The notes beneath the pieces were generated by a model, which worked only from the letters and a program-made list of their open reading frames with translations, ran no database searches and was not told the origin of the DNA. A DNA stretch of 6,124 nucleotides from JBGPJM01 sp041485385 (lineage in GTDB: Bacteria; Planctomycetota; Phycisphaerae; Phycisphaerales; UBA1924): assembly GCA_041485385.1 (NCBI GenBank), contig JBGPJM010000260.1, forward strand, positions 1 through 6,124. The letters run 5' to 3'. Below are positions 5,165 through 6,124 of the stretch, one piece after another. Within the stretch, counting starts at the first letter, position 1; every line of letters begins with the position of its first letter. Position numbers and translations under genes: made by a program.

Positions 5165-5557
5165 TCAGAACACCCCGCCCCCCGCGGCCTTCCATTCGCG
5201 GTATCCCTCGAGCTCTTCCTCCTCAACGGTGGACTGCTGGATGAGCACCGGCTGCCAGCGGTTGAACGCCCCCGCCGAGAGGGGCAGGTGCCCGATGCCG
5301 AAACCGTCCTCATCGCTGATCCCGCCGAGGGTGAGCGACGCGGCGTCGACCTGCGCGGGCCGCTCCTTGAAGCTCTGCTTGTACACGCGCACATGCACGA
5401 CCTCCCCCTCGGCCACCAGCAGCTTCATGACCCGGAACGATCCGGCGCTCCCCTGGACGATCGAGTACAGGCCGCCGACGAGCAGCGGCGGGCCCGGCGC
5501 GCCGGCGGGCGCGCGTGGCGCGGGGCCCAGGAGCCGGTTGAAGAGGCCGCGGAGCAT
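5165..5557 (-). CDS. unrecognised, probably conserved protein, 130 residues
   Basis: I cannot assign a function. A short amphipathic start (MLRGLFNRLLG) and a Pro/Ala-rich linker (11-25) precede a compact domain (about 27-128). This opens with GGLYSIVQG and FRVMKLL, continues with VVHVRVYKQSFKERP (53-67), then GFGIGHLPLS (85-94), FNRWQP (98-103), and ends in an acidic helix EEEELEGYREW (112-122). The alternating strands near the start suggest a small beta-barrel-like fold; there is no signal peptide or clear membrane helix. The dense aromatic, acidic and Gly motifs look like those of a conserved family rather than a chance ORF, and I recall similar 'HLPLS...EELEGY..W' proteins without a named role. 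The ATG is preceded by a TANNNT box 8 nt upstream. It lies 57 bp downstream of the Kelch gene on the same strand but probably has its own promoter. Confidence 0.8.
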   Translation of the reverse strand: MLRGLFNRLLGPAPRAPAGAPGPPLLVGGLYSIVQGSAGSFRVMKLLVAEGEVVHVRVYKQSFKERPAQVDAASLTLGGISDEDGFGIGHLPLSAGAFNRWQPVLIQQSTVEEEELEGYREWKAAGGGVF

Positions 5558-5565
5558 GGGGGCGG

Positions 5566-5571
5566 AGGATA
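5566..5571 (-). promoter_or_regulatory. -10 box of the gene at 5557 (TATCCT)
   Basis: Read on the minus strand, TATCCT is followed by 8 nt of C/G and then the ATG at 5557, matching the leaderless layout elsewhere in the window. There is no purine-rich ribosome site. A direct repeat TCAGCGGG (5574-5581 and 5592-5599, plus-strand reading) lies just upstream and could be regulatory or chance. Confidence 0.45.
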
Positions 5572-5614
5572 CCTCAGCGGGCGCGGGCCAATCAGCGGGT
5601 CAATAGCGGTTCAG

Positions 5615-6124
5615 TCAGCAGCTCCCGAAGAACGCGTTCAGGAAATCGAAGAAGTCCTGCGAGTTCACGACGCCATTGCGGTTGAAGTCGGCGGCGGGGT
5701 CGTGGGCGAAGAACGCGTTGAGGAAGTCGAAGAAGTCCTGTGAGTTCACAGAGCCGGATCGGTTGAAGTCGGCGGGGTTGCGCAGCTCCCACGTGTCGTG
5801 CCCGTCGAAGAGGACGGCCGCGCCGCGGGCGGTGTCGAAGGCCATGGCGTAGTCGCGTCGCGCCGGCGGTCCGCTCGCGCCCAGCTGCGTCCACGCCGAA
5901 CCGTTCCACGACCAGGTGTCGTTGTAGTAGATGTAGTCGCCGCTAAAGCTCTGGCCGCCCGAGAGGATGGTGGCGTGGCGCAGCGGGTCGTACGCCATGG
6001 CGACCCCCTGGCGCGGCGCCGGGCCGGAGGAGGCGCGCAGCGACCATGCCGAGCCGTTCCATTCCCAGGTCTCGGCGCTGAAGCCGCCGAAGCCCACGCC
6101 GCCGAAGAGCACGGTGACGTGCCG
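5615..6124 (-). CDS. Kelch-repeat protein with C-terminal dockerin-like repeats (5' end outside window)
   Basis: The last 169 residues of a larger protein; the frame continues past the right edge (RHVTVLFGG...), so the start, any signal peptide and earlier repeats are not visible. The visible part holds about two and a half Kelch-type blade repeats: (T)VLFGG, ETWEWNGSAW, PAPRQGVAMAYD, ILSGGQ, DTWSWNGSAW, PARRDYAMAFD, AVLFDGHDTW. The repeat predicts a beta-propeller. The C-terminus has two 27-residue-spaced units with EF-hand-like loops DFNRSGSVNSQD and DFNRNGVVNSQD, each followed by FFDFLNAFF; Asp1, Asn3, Ser/Asn5, Gly6, Asn9 and Asp12 fit calcium binding. The protein ends in GSC. Similar endings are seen on planctomycete exported proteins ('GC-type dockerin'), so secretion or surface anchoring is likely but inferred. 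The stop is a TGA at 5617-5615. Confidence 0.85.
   Translation of the reverse strand, partial: RHVTVLFGGVGFGGFSAETWEWNGSAWSLRASSGPAPRQGVAMAYDPLRHATILSGGQSFSGDYIYYNDTWSWNGSAWTQLGASGPPARRDYAMAFDTARGAAVLFDGHDTWELRNPADFNRSGSVNSQDFFDFLNAFFAHDPAADFNRNGVVNSQDFFDFLNAFFGSC
5627..5770 (-). repeat. 81-bp-period tandem repeat encoding the dockerin-like units
   Basis: Two copies, 5770-5708 and 5689-5627 in minus-strand reading, offset by 81 bp (27 codons). They encode DFNR(S/N)G(S/V)VNSQD followed by the identical FFDFLNAFF. DNA identity is high across the loop-helix part (shared GTCGAAGAAGTCCTG in plus-strand reading), which points to recent duplication or gene conversion within the gene. Confidence 0.85.

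Noticed and set aside
4893..5606. Plus-strand open frame of 237 codons
   Set aside because: Antisense to the ribbon remnant and the 130-residue protein, both of which carry recognisable motifs on the minus strand; its own product is Ser/Pro/Ala/Arg low complexity.

Overview
The window is GC-rich DNA, and its gene content points to a planctomycete, most likely of the Phycisphaerae. Three signs support this. Small two-helix membrane proteins end in zinc ribbons of the form CPxCGYDxRG...CPECG. A Kelch-type protein ends in duplicated dockerin-like calcium loops and a terminal Cys. Most genes have no Shine-Dalgarno sequence but carry a TANNNT box 6-8 nt before the start codon, the arrangement expected for leaderless transcripts. 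The taxonomic call is inference; there is no rRNA or phylogenetic marker here.

Layout. Bases 1-119 hold nothing I can support. 120-2183 (minus) encodes a membrane-bound MASE1-PAS-HWE sensor histidine kinase. 2184-2508 is a 325-base divergent intergenic region with a possible kinase promoter, a possible 38-codon leader ORF, an inverted repeat and the apaG promoter. 2509-2964 (plus) is a stand-alone ApaG-domain gene. 3026-3487 and 3497-4090 (plus) are tandem paralogues encoding membrane/zinc-ribbon proteins; their duplication includes the promoter, and the second copy has gained a second ribbon. 4173-4673 and 4642-4857 (plus) form an overlapping PIN-toxin/small-partner pair preceded by a 13-bp palindrome. 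4887-5079 (minus) is a frame-disrupted remnant of a third zinc-ribbon gene, missed by plain ORF calling because its ribbon frame has no start codon. 5165-5557 (minus) is a compact unrecognised protein, probably conserved. 5615-6124 (minus) is the 3' part of a Kelch/dockerin-type secreted or surface protein that runs off the right edge.

The genes do not form one pathway. The kinase is an orphan in this window, and apaG lacks the ksgA/apaH neighbours known from E. coli. The only clear functional pair is the PIN toxin with its downstream partner. The most informative observations are the repeated leaderless promoter pattern, the tandem duplication in which the stop codon of one gene is also the start of the next gene's -10 box, the internal doubling of the zinc ribbon, the cryptic third ribbon remnant, and the toxin-first PIN module with an unfamiliar partner.
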